64,000 nucleotides of DNA from Trissonchulus latispiculum (Eukaryota > Nematoda > Enoplea > Enoplida > Ironidae), in the NCBI GenBank assembly GCA_030248195.1, contig JASAND010030611.1, forward strand, positions 1-64,000, read 5' to 3'. Every line of letters starts with the position of its first letter. The stretch's first letter is position 1. A model generated the notes under the pieces. The model worked only from the letters and a program-made list of their open reading frames with translations, ran no database searches and was not told where the DNA came from. Below, piece after piece: positions 22,930-32,187 of this stretch. Position numbers and translations under genes: made by a program.

Positions 22930-25900
22930 ATGAAAGAGGTCCCCATAACTAATTCACATTTGCAGTCTGAGCTTAGTGATATAGCAATGACTTTAAAAGG
23001 TCTTCAGGATACTCAACAGGTTATAGCACGAAATCAGCAAACCCTTCAAACAGCCTATGTTCAGGCCCAACAAGACAACGATGCCCTATTTGAACAAAAT
23101 AGGAGACTGGTGCAGAAATTCTGCAACGAAGAGGAAACAAAACCCAAAATTGTAGGGAGCATAAGAGCTATGCCTAAGCTGCAAGCTGCAAAGAAAAAGC
23201 TAAAACAGGTCAAAACCACAGAACCTACTAAAAATTCGGAAATATTGAAAAATAGTAATAATATAGTTCGCCCAACACAGTCACCCCATAAGGCCACTAG
23301 AAGCCTATCGTTATTTTGCACCTGTCTAGCTATCCTCCTGAGCTTTGTCTTAGGAACTACTCCAATTGGTGCAGTACCAGTACCTAATAAACCTCTGTTA
23401 TGTCAGACAAAAGAAGGAAAATCGCTCTGGAAACTACCAGACACAGTCTCCTGCACTGTTAAAAAGCATATTGATGAAGGAATGCCACTAGAAACGGACT
23501 TATTGCTGTACAAGCATAATTTGATGCAGTATCGCTCGAAAGCATGGCGATGCAAAATAGTTTATCAGAAAGTTGAAACTTTCACCTATTTCTTTGGAGA
23601 TGAGAATTTGAAAAAGGAAGAAAAATATGATATTCCTGTACATGAACAGGAATGTGAAAACATGTACCTTTGGCATACCTGTCGGTATGGCACACTTGAA
23701 TTCAAAGGAGGTTTATGGCAAACTTCAAATAAACTTGACTGGTACTACCCTGGTGGAGGTATTAATTGCTGTAAATGGAAAGTTTTTGAATCTTACAACT
23801 GTTTCGTCACACCAGGAGTAGTGTATAAACGCCACCACAATGACTTTATGGAAAGTTCTCTAGGTATAACTACACACTGTGATTATAGCAGAGGAGCTTG
23901 TGCGCTCACAGACCGTAGTTTTCTGACTTGGGAAAAAGCCCCTAATGAAAAATGTGAATTTATAAAATGGAAAACTATTCCAGGACAAATGTGGGGATCT
24001 AATTGGATTTCGGACGACGGACACTTAGCACTCACTTATCAGGGAGGTCTAACCACATATGATTGTGACAATAAGCAAGTTTTTATATCAGAACAAGGGG
24101 TGCCTTTCAGAATTATGTCTCAAAAACGCCCTCCAGTTATGCGAGTTCGGCGAGAACTCAAGAGTAATCAGACTGGCAGACGCCAGCGTGTAGAGAGAAT
24201 CATAGATGGATGGGCTAAGGAAAATGGGATTGTCACAACTGACTTACTGGCTAGTATGTTGCAAGCAATAGAATTTCGCATGAATAAAAATATTAAATTT
24301 GCATTCGATCAAACTATGCATTCAATTTGTACTTCGATGAAAACGGTAATAGAAGTTTTACATGCCGACATTTTAGCTAACCCAACTTTGGCTATGAGAA
24401 CTTTATTAAATAAGACAGATGTTTTTGCAAGAACCGGAGGTTCCACTATCGAAGTATGGCCATGCCAAGAAGTAACTGAAAGTTTTGCATTTTTGCCAAT
24501 GAACGGAAGTACATGTACTAAGGAATTACCGTTAACGTTTACTTTTGAAAATACCTCTCATGTGGCTTATCTGGACACAGTTACAAACATTTTGCATCAT
24601 TCAGGTCAACCGATTGAATGTGAACTTTCAAGCCAGGTCCCTTTGCGTTTAGGGAATCAAACCTATTTATATCATGCATTGGACGGTTCTGTCCTACCAA
24701 TGAATGGTATACCCGAAATTAAAGCATTTGATTGGAATATAACATCACCTTGGAATTTTGAAGCCACAATATTTCATGAGATACTCATGTACAATTACAG
24801 TGATCTGGAGACTTCAGTCTCTCTCAATGATTTACTAGGAGGAATTCAGTATCAACAACAAATTCTGGCTGAGTTGGGAGTACACAGACAACAAGCAGTT
24901 AGCCCAGAGGTTGCGGCTAAGGGGATGGTCTCTAGCATTATGAATAAAGGTTTCTTTGGTTTCTTAACAGGTTATGGGGTAAGCCCATTTCAAATTTGGG
25001 TCTTTGCAGTTTCTCTGTACGTCACAATTTGTTTTGTGGTTATTCACTGCTGCCCCATAATGAATTCCCAAGCCTTCACCCTAAATTTGCCAGATTTATT
25101 ACCCAAAGCCAGAAATTGGTTCCGAGAGAGACGGGACAAGAATCAAACTACACGAGAGAACCCCATATTCGAAGTACTTGAAATGGAACCTCCTACGCGA
25201 CCTCCAAACATCACCCAACCCAGACCACCAACAATCATAGTTACTGATAGTTCTACGCCACTGTACCCACAGCTAGACCCCTTAGATACTCAGTACATTT
25301 CTATGTATACCCGGTCAGGGGAAAGAACCCAAAATGACTATATGCTACCTAACACGTTTCTGAGGATACCCCAACCCCAACCACCAGACTTGTCTGAATA
25401 CCTACCTCGACATGCGCTAACCATGCCAAAAATTCGAGAAGTAGATATAATCAGCTTAGCCGGAGGGGAAGGAACAGTGAAAGTTGTAGTTGCTGTCAAA
25501 GGAATCAAAGTTGCAGCACTTGCCGATACTGGCGCACACGTAACCCTGATCGCTAAGGAAGTATACGAAGCAGTCTGCACTGAAAAGAAACTGGCATTAG
25601 AACCTACCGACATTTTGGCCACCTCTGTCACAGGACACGTGCTCACCGTAATAGGAAAGGTAGTATTACCTATTACCGTGGAATCGACCACCATAGAACA
25701 TCCTGTATATATAGTTAATAATTTCAGTTATCAATGCATATTGGGAATCGATTTTCTACGTAGATTTGGAATAATAGGTTTTGATTTTGAAAATGAACTT
25801 TTACAATTAGGAAATGAAAAAGTGTTGTTTCGCCCCATGGAGCAAACAGTATATTTGGCGACATGCCAACCTAAGCCAATCATAGTAAGAATAATTCAAA

Positions 25901-28900
25901 CCGTTCAGGTCCCACCAAGAAGTGAGATGACTTTGTTCTGTTCAGCTAATGTAACAAAAACAGCATTGTTTGAACCTCATAAAAATTTACATGAAAAATA
26001 TGGACTGCTAGCGGCACGATCATTAGTGTCGCCACAATCCAATTCGTTAGGAGTAGCAGTAAGATTACTAAATGTTTCATCAGTTCCAATTACTCTATAT
26101 CAGAACATGCAAATTGGATATTTAGAACAGCCAACAACCGTTGTAGAAGCCCCACTTCACAACTCATCTAAGCCTCTCAGAAATATCAGTGTGCTAGCTA
26201 TTGACAACTTGTCAGTACCATCGGAAGAGCTGCCGTATAAATTTTTAAATGAGGTCGAACTAGATACAAAGCTTTTAATTCCCGAACAAAGAAAGCAATT
26301 TTTCAATTTGCTCCGAACATACGCAGACATTTTTATAGCAAGCGGAGATAAAACGGGTTATGCAAAGAATTTTGAGCATCGAATTTTTACTGGTGACGCT
26401 TCACCAATAAAGCAGCTGCCCTACCGCATACCTATTGCTCAACGTCAAGTCGTCGAACAGCAAATTCAAACTATGATGGAGCAGGGCATAGTCCAACCGT
26501 CAAAAAGTCCTTGGTCGTCCCCTGTAGTTTTAGTAAAGAAGAAAGACGGTACATGGAGATTTTGTGTTGATTATCGAAAACTGAATGCAGTAACCAAAAA
26601 GGATGTTTTTCCTTTACCTAACATTACTGAAATTCTAGATACACTATCAGAAGCGAAATATTTTTCGTCTCTAGATCTTGCGCAAGGGTATTGGCAAATT
26701 CCCATACGGGAGGAAGATAAAGAGAAAACAGCATTTATAACACATAATGGGCTATATGAATTTCGCGTAATGCCTTTTGGACTATGCAATGCTCCGGCTA
26801 CTTTTCAGAGATTAATGGAAATAACTTTAGCAGGTTTAAATTGGCGCTTATGCTTAGTATATATAGATGACGTCGTAATTTTTTCTGCAACTTTCGATAC
26901 TCACTTAGATCATTTGAGACAGGTTTTTGATTGGTTGCGCAGTGCCAATCTTAAGATCAAGACAAAGAAATGTCAATTTTTGAGGGCACAAATTGCATTT
27001 TTGGGACACGTTGTATCCCAAAATGGAGTCTCTCCCGACCCAGCAAAGATTGAAAAGTTAGTAGAATTGAGAGCTCCAAGAAATGTTGATGAGTTACGCG
27101 CATTTTTGGGACTAGCTTCATATTATCGTCGATTTGTACCAAAATTTGCCCAAATAGCAAACCCTTTGCATGGACTCCTGAAAAAGGCTGTTAAATATCA
27201 TTGGTCTGAAGACTGCGAAAAGGCTTTTTGCCAACTAAAACGGCTATTAATTTCACCTCCGATATTGAAGTATCCTGATTTTGATAAAGAATTTGTTTTA
27301 CGAACTGACGCATCTCAGCTCGGTCTAGGAGCCATACTGGCTCAAGAAACATCAGACGGCGAACACGTTGTAGCATATGCTAGCAGAAATCTTCGTAACA
27401 GTGAGAAAAACTATAGCATAGTCGAACTTGAGTGTTTAGCTGTCGTTTGGGCAATTAAATATTTTCGCACGTATCTTGCAGGCAGACATTTTAGAGTGAT
27501 AACAGATCATGCTCCTTTACGTTGGCTGATAAAGTATGGAAAACATCAAGAGGGGAGACTAGCCCGATGGGCGCTAACTTTGCAAAGCTATAATTTTGAC
27601 GTTGAATATAAACCCGGAAAAAGTAACGCAGCCGCTGACTTTCTGTCGCGAATTCCCCATGACGAACAAGTCAGCATAGCTGACATAGAAACTGTGGATT
27701 TACAAATGATGAGTGAGCAAATCGGGGATCCTGAAGTACAGCCTATGAGACAATATTTGGAGGACGGAACTCTACCTGATGACGAACAGTTCGCTAGGAA
27801 AATTATAAAGCAGTCTGTTAGATACGCAATGAGAAACGGGATTTTACACCATTTATACCCTAAAATCGGGAAAAGGGAGCAAGTACTATATCAACAAGTA
27901 GTGGTCCCTATGTCACTACGGGAACTCATACTGAGAGAATACCATGATAGCCCATTGGGGGCCCATCAAAACTTCGATAGGACATATATGAAAATTCTAC
28001 CAAAATATTACTGGGATGGAATGTATTCCGATATTAAGGAATGGTGCAGTGCTTGCGAATCTTGCGCAGGCCGCAAGCCAGGAAAACTGGTGCGGGCACC
28101 ATTACAACCTATCCCCATTGAAGGAGCCATGGATAGAATGGCTGTGGACATTCTAGGTCCTTTACCGTTGACCGAATCTGGCAACAAATGCATTGTCGTA
28201 TTTATGGACTATCTAACTAAGTGGGCTGAAGCTTTTACCATGTCGGAAGCAAAGGCTGAGGGAATAGCCAAACTTTTTGTGGAAAATATAGTATGCCGTT
28301 TTGGAGCCCCGTCAGTTCTCTTATCCGACCAAGGTACTCAGTTTACTTCCAAATTAATGAAAGAAGTTACTCAAATACTAGACGTCGAACAGGCTTTTAC
28401 TACTCCATACCACCCTCAGACTGATGGTCTAGTAGAACGTTTCAATAGCACTATCCTCAAAATGCTAAGCATGTACGTCAACTCGAAACAAAGTGACTGG
28501 GATACTTATATTCCCTATGTTCTGTTTGCATACCGCGCTAGTCGACAAGAATCAACAAAGTGTTCTCCGTTTCTGCTTATGTACGGAAGAGAACCCAATT
28601 TGCCTCTAGATGTTACTCTACAACTTCCCCGATACCAGGTTGATGTAGAAGATTTCAAAATCTACATCATGGTACGGATTAGGGACGCATGGGATATAGC
28701 AAAAGAACACATTAAAGAAGCCCAAACTCGTCAAAAATTAAACTACGATAAGCGGGAACATGACCCACGATTTCATGTCGGAGATCAAGTTTGGGTGCAT
28801 AATACTGCTGTTCCAAAAGGAAAAACAACAAAACTAGCCCATACCTGGCATGGACCGTTTACTATAATATCCTTACGGCACCCTACTGCGACGATAGAAC

Positions 28901-29307
28901 CTAGTCGAGGAAGGAATAGGAAAACTCAAACAGTTCATATAAATAGGCTCAAACGGTATCATGGTAATGCTGTTCCTAGACTGGCCGCACAACCTAAGGA
29001 GCTGGACGAGCAAATAGCTAACGATAATGTGGGGGATGAGGCAATTCCTGCGCTCGATACAGAAGAGCACGTAGAGGTGGAAACAGAACCACCAAACCGT
29101 GAAATAGCTCCCCCGGAAGTGGAAAACATCCACACGGATGAGATACCTGATATAGTTATCACGGAGACTAATAGTGAATCAGGGGATGAAATTGTCCTAC
29201 CCGAACAACACGTTATTGATCCGACCGACGAGGCTGCCCAAATCGATGCCCCCTATGCGCTGCGTTCCCGACTAAACCCGTTCCAATATTTTAAGATTTA
29301 TGAGTAA
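22930..29307 (+). CDS. pol: Env-like glycoprotein fused to Pol (PR-RT-RH-IN)
   Basis: 2125 residues from the first ATG, with the frame open further upstream. Residues 125-148 are a hydrophobic signal-like segment. Residues 150-690 form a Cys-rich ectodomain with several N-glycosylation sequons, a furin-type RVRR at about 405-408 and a membrane anchor at about 690-706. The aspartic protease follows (DTGA, D866). RT comes next, with YIDD at 1311-1314 and LPYRIP/FCVDYRKLN upstream. RNase H has TDAS (D1460). Integrase has an HHCC finger (H1672, H1679, C1709, C1712), DD35E residues D1740, D1800 and E1836, then a GPF module near the C-terminus. All catalytic residues I can name are present. If the signal and anchor work as usual, Gag and Pol stay cytosolic and only the Env part is luminal. 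The Env class is not resolved from sequence alone. Confidence 0.93.
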   Translation: MKEVPITNSHLQSELSDIAMTLKGLQDTQQVIARNQQTLQTAYVQAQQDNDALFEQNRRLVQKFCNEEETKPKIVGSIRAMPKLQAAKKKLKQVKTTEPTKNSEILKNSNNIVRPTQSPHKATRSLSLFCTCLAILLSFVLGTTPIGAVPVPNKPLLCQTKEGKSLWKLPDTVSCTVKKHIDEGMPLETDLLLYKHNLMQYRSKAWRCKIVYQKVETFTYFFGDENLKKEEKYDIPVHEQECENMYLWHTCRYGTLEFKGGLWQTSNKLDWYYPGGGINCCKWKVFESYNCFVTPGVVYKRHHNDFMESSLGITTHCDYSRGACALTDRSFLTWEKAPNEKCEFIKWKTIPGQMWGSNWISDDGHLALTYQGGLTTYDCDNKQVFISEQGVPFRIMSQKRPPVMRVRRELKSNQTGRRQRVERIIDGWAKENGIVTTDLLASMLQAIEFRMNKNIKFAFDQTMHSICTSMKTVIEVLHADILANPTLAMRTLLNKTDVFARTGGSTIEVWPCQEVTESFAFLPMNGSTCTKELPLTFTFENTSHVAYLDTVTNILHHSGQPIECELSSQVPLRLGNQTYLYHALDGSVLPMNGIPEIKAFDWNITSPWNFEATIFHEILMYNYSDLETSVSLNDLLGGIQYQQQILAELGVHRQQAVSPEVAAKGMVSSIMNKGFFGFLTGYGVSPFQIWVFAVSLYVTICFVVIHCCPIMNSQAFTLNLPDLLPKARNWFRERRDKNQTTRENPIFEVLEMEPPTRPPNITQPRPPTIIVTDSSTPLYPQLDPLDTQYISMYTRSGERTQNDYMLPNTFLRIPQPQPPDLSEYLPRHALTMPKIREVDIISLAGGEGTVKVVVAVKGIKVAALADTGAHVTLIAKEVYEAVCTEKKLALEPTDILATSVTGHVLTVIGKVVLPITVESTTIEHPVYIVNNFSYQCILGIDFLRRFGIIGFDFENELLQLGNEKVLFRPMEQTVYLATCQPKPIIVRIIQTVQVPPRSEMTLFCSANVTKTALFEPHKNLHEKYGLLAARSLVSPQSNSLGVAVRLLNVSSVPITLYQNMQIGYLEQPTTVVEAPLHNSSKPLRNISVLAIDNLSVPSEELPYKFLNEVELDTKLLIPEQRKQFFNLLRTYADIFIASGDKTGYAKNFEHRIFTGDASPIKQLPYRIPIAQRQVVEQQIQTMMEQGIVQPSKSPWSSPVVLVKKKDGTWRFCVDYRKLNAVTKKDVFPLPNITEILDTLSEAKYFSSLDLAQGYWQIPIREEDKEKTAFITHNGLYEFRVMPFGLCNAPATFQRLMEITLAGLNWRLCLVYIDDVVIFSATFDTHLDHLRQVFDWLRSANLKIKTKKCQFLRAQIAFLGHVVSQNGVSPDPAKIEKLVELRAPRNVDELRAFLGLASYYRRFVPKFAQIANPLHGLLKKAVKYHWSEDCEKAFCQLKRLLISPPILKYPDFDKEFVLRTDASQLGLGAILAQETSDGEHVVAYASRNLRNSEKNYSIVELECLAVVWAIKYFRTYLAGRHFRVITDHAPLRWLIKYGKHQEGRLARWALTLQSYNFDVEYKPGKSNAAADFLSRIPHDEQVSIADIETVDLQMMSEQIGDPEVQPMRQYLEDGTLPDDEQFARKIIKQSVRYAMRNGILHHLYPKIGKREQVLYQQVVVPMSLRELILREYHDSPLGAHQNFDRTYMKILPKYYWDGMYSDIKEWCSACESCAGRKPGKLVRAPLQPIPIEGAMDRMAVDILGPLPLTESGNKCIVVFMDYLTKWAEAFTMSEAKAEGIAKLFVENIVCRFGAPSVLLSDQGTQFTSKLMKEVTQILDVEQAFTTPYHPQTDGLVERFNSTILKMLSMYVNSKQSDWDTYIPYVLFAYRASRQESTKCSPFLLMYGREPNLPLDVTLQLPRYQVDVEDFKIYIMVRIRDAWDIAKEHIKEAQTRQKLNYDKREHDPRFHVGDQVWVHNTAVPKGKTTKLAHTWHGPFTIISLRHPTATIEPSRGRNRKTQTVHINRLKRYHGNAVPRLAAQPKELDEQIANDNVGDEAIPALDTEEHVEVETEPPNREIAPPEVENIHTDEIPDIVITETNSESGDEIVLPEQHVIDPTDEAAQIDAPYALRSRLNPFQYFKIYE

Positions 29308-29440
29308 AAAAATGTTAGATAACCCAAACCCATTTTTGACGAATTTTGTTAGATTGTAGTTAAATATTAGTAACCGAACTATGAGATATATGTATCTAAA
29401 TTTCTGTAAAGTTAATTGGCACCGATTAAAGTGGAACTAA

Positions 29441-29450
29441 TTTGTTTCAG
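29441..29450 (+). promoter_or_regulatory. Splice acceptor 1, before the exonuclease ORF
   Basis: TTTGTTTCAG, a near-ideal compact acceptor, lies 143 bases after the Pol stop. The exonuclease frame starts one base after it (codons from 29452). The ORF has no in-frame ATG for about 70 codons before its core, so an upstream coding exon is implied. Confidence 0.7.
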
Positions 29451-29451
29451 G

Positions 29452-30534
29452 TGCATCATACAGTTTGACGGACCTAACCAGGTCCTAGAGCCCGTAGACG
29501 CTGTCCTTAAATGGAAGAATCGGAGCAAAGGTAAACTCACCTTACCTCCAGGGCATGAATTGTGGGAAGGAGCCATTCAGCGCCTGTCCCAGCAATCAGC
29601 CGCTGACCCCGTCGTAATATGGAATTTTGATCAACATGTCGAACACTTCCCGAAGATTATGAATTTGGCTAAGAAAAGTGTATGGTGTTCTTTAGACACC
29701 GAAGGTCTAGACACTGACACCACTAGTCATGGGGGTCAGCATCTGACACTACTCCAACTAGTATTCTCTGAAGAGCCTTCAGAAATTTTCGTGTACTGTA
29801 TTGGTTATCTAACCGCGTTTCGGATGAGTACATTTCCGCCTGACCTCAAGGCGTTCCTAGAAAGACCGCCTTGCTACTTCATGATCAATGGCAGCCGCAA
29901 TCATTGCAAACGCTGTCAAGATACTTTTGGGTTTCAAATAAATGGAATGATCGAGTTGTCGGAGTTGTTGTTAAACACCGACTTTCCGCAACAATTTGGA
30001 ATCATTCGAGGGCCGTCCCAAGGCGTAAAATTGTTAGATATGGCGAAATGCTTATTAGAAAGCGCTCCTGTGGAAAATTCTGACTACAAAAGATTTGGAG
30101 TCGACCTTCTCCCAACGCCGAGTCAGTTGCGAGATGCTATTGTCGACGCCCTCGCTCAATATAAGGTAGCTGAAGTCTGCATCGCAGACTTGTTCCCATC
30201 CTATGACACTTACCAGCTCTCAGTCAACCTGAAAGTTTTCTGCCGATCGTTGTATTACCCACCCACACCACAGTTCATTCAAACCCCTGAACCGGCAGAA
30301 CCTAAGAGAATGAGAGTGGTGAATTCCTCACTTATGATCCCAGGCCCAATCAAAGAACGCATCGTTGTGACTCATACTAACGTTCTTACTAGAGAACTTT
30401 TGAATGTGGACATTCAAAAGGCCAAATACGCCAAGCCACTACCGATAAAAATTACAGAAGTCTACGAAATAGTGCGCTATCTGCAATTGCCTGCAGTCGC
30501 TCGAGTTTTCACCATATTGAAAACGGCGCAATGA
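29452..30534 (+). CDS. DEDD-type 3'-5' exonuclease-like ORF (RNase D/WRN class)
   Basis: 360 codons from the acceptor to a TGA. The core (about residues 75-255) has an Exo I motif LDTEG (D82, E84), a middle block containing CQDTFG and a Leu-rich helix, and an Exo III-like helix SQLRDAIVDALAQYKV (Asp at 232). This is the layout of DEDDy nucleases of the RNase D/WRN/EXD type. The position usually held by the catalytic Tyr of Exo III appears to be Asp228, so activity may be altered or lost. The protein likely starts in a spliced leader exon. The frame continues after the TGA into a dsRBD-like segment, so the original product may have been longer. Assignment rests on motif reading, not a profile search. 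Confidence 0.6.
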   Translation, partial: CIIQFDGPNQVLEPVDAVLKWKNRSKGKLTLPPGHELWEGAIQRLSQQSAADPVVIWNFDQHVEHFPKIMNLAKKSVWCSLDTEGLDTDTTSHGGQHLTLLQLVFSEEPSEIFVYCIGYLTAFRMSTFPPDLKAFLERPPCYFMINGSRNHCKRCQDTFGFQINGMIELSELLLNTDFPQQFGIIRGPSQGVKLLDMAKCLLESAPVENSDYKRFGVDLLPTPSQLRDAIVDALAQYKVAEVCIADLFPSYDTYQLSVNLKVFCRSLYYPPTPQFIQTPEPAEPKRMRVVNSSLMIPGPIKERIVVTHTNVLTRELLNVDIQKAKYAKPLPIKITEVYEIVRYLQLPAVARVFTILKTAQ

Positions 30535-31008
30535 CCACAACTGAATATACGCGTGGAATTCCTTTTTAAAGAATTCTTTGAATCGTTAAAACGGTATTAT
30601 AAGAACCCGGAACCCTATCCGCTGCATCGAGCAGTAACATGTTTCGTCGAGAAACATAGTTCAGACAAAGTAGCTAAAATTGCTACAAGTTGTGTTCAAG
30701 GGTTTCCACCCGTGTGGAAAGCAGAGATAACAATTGGCGAAATACCAATTTACTCGTATGCAGCTGGAGAAACAGCCGCCGTTGCCATAGACCAAACAGC
30801 CCGCCTATGGATGCATGTCATCGATCCCACGATAGGACCATTAGTTCCGGCTTCGGGACTACAACGTCAAGGCAAAAGGGAGCGAAACGCATGGAAAGCC
30901 GTCTGGGGACAAAATCAGAAACGAATTACCCCGACTCTGCCCCGACCTGGCGCACCAGTACTGCCCCTACCCACCATATTCCCCACCTTCAGTGATGACC
31001 GTTCATGA
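30535..31008 (+). CDS. dsRNA-binding-domain-like ORF, in frame with the exonuclease
   Basis: The frame after the TGA at 30532-30534 stays open for 157 residues (first ATG-equivalent at 30553). It reads like a dsRBD. A helix with PLHRAVTCFVEKH is followed by a beta region around VWKAEITIGEIPIYSY, then the Ala-rich C-terminal helix AAGETAAVAIDQTARLWMHV. A basic, Pro-rich tail follows (KRERNAWK, then PRPG and PLP). The usual KKxAK motif is replaced by GETAAVA, so RNA affinity is uncertain. It overlaps the NADAR ORF by 14 bases. It is either the C-terminal half of an exonuclease-dsRBD protein made by stop readthrough, or that protein broken by one mutation. Confidence 0.5.
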   Translation, partial: PQLNIRVEFLFKEFFESLKRYYKNPEPYPLHRAVTCFVEKHSSDKVAKIATSCVQGFPPVWKAEITIGEIPIYSYAAGETAAVAIDQTARLWMHVIDPTIGPLVPASGLQRQGKRERNAWKAVWGQNQKRITPTLPRPGAPVLPLPTIFPTFSDDRS

Positions 31009-31483
31009 AAAATGGACCGTTAAGACTGTTACTTTCGGAGGGCAAAGGAGTCCCTTTAGTAACTTTCACCCAGTTAGATTTCAGATCCAAGGTCAACATT
31101 ATGTCTGCACCGAACAATACTACCAGGCCAGCAAGGCCCGATATTTCGGTCGAAAAGATATAGCTGCTAAAATTATGAAAGAACCTCAGCCAGTTATGCA
31201 AAAACGCTTAACCCGCAATATGAGTGGATTTGATAAACAGGAATGGGATCAAGTTAAGCGTTATATTATGTATGAAGGTTTATACGCAAAGTTTTCTCAA
31301 AATGAACACTTTCGTGAATATTTATTGCAAACGGGAGAACGCCAGATCGCAGAAACCAGAGAAGAAGATCCCATTTGGGGCACTGGTACTTCACTAGAAC
31401 ATCCTAATTTGGTCTGCGCACCAGGAGAAAATTGGCTTGGAAGACTCCTGATGATTTTGCGAGATCATCTGAAGTCCAATTAA
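30995..31483 (+). CDS. NADAR-domain protein (YbiA-like ADP-ribose/N-glycoside hydrolase)
   Basis: 162 residues from the ATG at 30995, nearly all one NADAR domain. Landmarks in order: TFGGQRSPFSNFHP near the start, CTEQYYQASKARYF with the conserved Glu, a Trp-containing helix, LYAKFSQNEHFREYLLQTG, EEDPIWGTG and the C-terminal GENWLGRLLM. The conserved residues of the family are present and the length is normal for a single domain. Bacterial YbiA cleaves riboflavin intermediates, and some NADAR proteins remove ADP-ribose from guanine. In this element, reversal of host ADP-ribosylation or handling of NAD-derived nucleotides is an inference. The ORF starts inside the end of the dsRBD ORF in the +1 frame. 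A pyrimidine-rich stretch ending CTTCAG (30992) could be its own acceptor. Confidence 0.85.
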   Translation: MTVHEKWTVKTVTFGGQRSPFSNFHPVRFQIQGQHYVCTEQYYQASKARYFGRKDIAAKIMKEPQPVMQKRLTRNMSGFDKQEWDQVKRYIMYEGLYAKFSQNEHFREYLLQTGERQIAETREEDPIWGTGTSLEHPNLVCAPGENWLGRLLMILRDHLKSN

Positions 31484-31486
31484 AAA

Positions 31487-31541
31487 GTATGTGAAAAATC
31501 TAGTAAAATTAATTTATATTTTTATATGCTGAAATTTTCAG
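31487..31541 (+). promoter_or_regulatory. Short intron-like interval and splice acceptor 2
   Basis: GTATGT (31487) begins three bases after the NADAR stop, and GAAATTTTCAG ends at 31541. The 55-base interval has donor and acceptor of good quality. Because the NADAR stop precedes this donor, its removal would not fuse NADAR to the next ORF. The acceptor is more useful paired with an upstream leader donor. Confidence 0.6.
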
Positions 31542-31542
31542 A

Positions 31543-32130
31543 GTTTATGATGCAATTCCCCATGAAGGAATTAGAGAAGAAGCCGAAAGAAATAACGAAA
31601 GGGAAGAAAATAATCTGCCAAGTAGCGAAAGTAGTAGAAACGGACGGTTAGTACACCCCCCTCCAGAATTTGGAAATGTACCTTTATCATGTGATGCAGT
31701 CAATGAACCTGATTATGTGTATAATCTAGATTCAAGAAATTATGAAAAATTTGAGCCTGAAACTACTCATAGATTCAAACCTTGTCGCTACCGCTATATA
31801 CGTGATATAAGACCACACGACCCGCAGGGCCCAACCTATCCCGTCCGAAGGTTTTTCGATAATGAAAATTTTTTATTTGAATGGCCGCGACCTTATAGTA
31901 GGCCTCGGTTACCATTACCTGACCTAATACCATTAACAGATAGAGCTTACGGTATAGGTGTAGTCGCAGTGGTGAGTGAAATTACTGATCGTGATCAAAA
32001 TAATGAAAATTTAGAGGATGACTCTAATTCAATAATTGGCATGGATTCACTTCTTAATTCTGACGATGATGCAGAACTTGCAGCTTTTGCCTACAGAGGG
32101 CTTGAAGAAAGCAGTGATGAAAGTACTTAA
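31543..32130 (+). CDS. Acidic protein of unknown function
   Basis: 195 residues, open directly from the acceptor (codons from 31543; first in-frame ATG-type start only at 31717). The N-terminus is charged (Glu/Arg/Asn). The middle is rich in Pro, Arg, Tyr and Phe (RFKPCRYRYIRDIRPHDP; FEWPRPYSRPRLPLPDLIPL). The C-terminal 45 residues are strongly acidic (clusters of Asp, Glu and Ser). I recognise no domain. A basic/aromatic centre with an acidic tail could suit a regulatory or nucleic-acid-related protein, but no function is assigned. The ORF sits between NADAR and the pseudokinase, each separated by a short intron-like gap. Confidence 0.6.
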   Translation, partial: VYDAIPHEGIREEAERNNEREENNLPSSESSRNGRLVHPPPEFGNVPLSCDAVNEPDYVYNLDSRNYEKFEPETTHRFKPCRYRYIRDIRPHDPQGPTYPVRRFFDNENFLFEWPRPYSRPRLPLPDLIPLTDRAYGIGVVAVVSEITDRDQNNENLEDDSNSIIGMDSLLNSDDDAELAAFAYRGLEESSDEST

Positions 32131-32187
32131 CTAGTAATCAGCTAAAATTTGCATGTAACAACATGTTACACAATTTTATTATTGTCA

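Noticed and set aside
31487..31541. Intron joining NADAR to the acidic ORF
   Set aside because: The NADAR stop codon lies three bases before the donor, so splicing here would not fuse the proteins.
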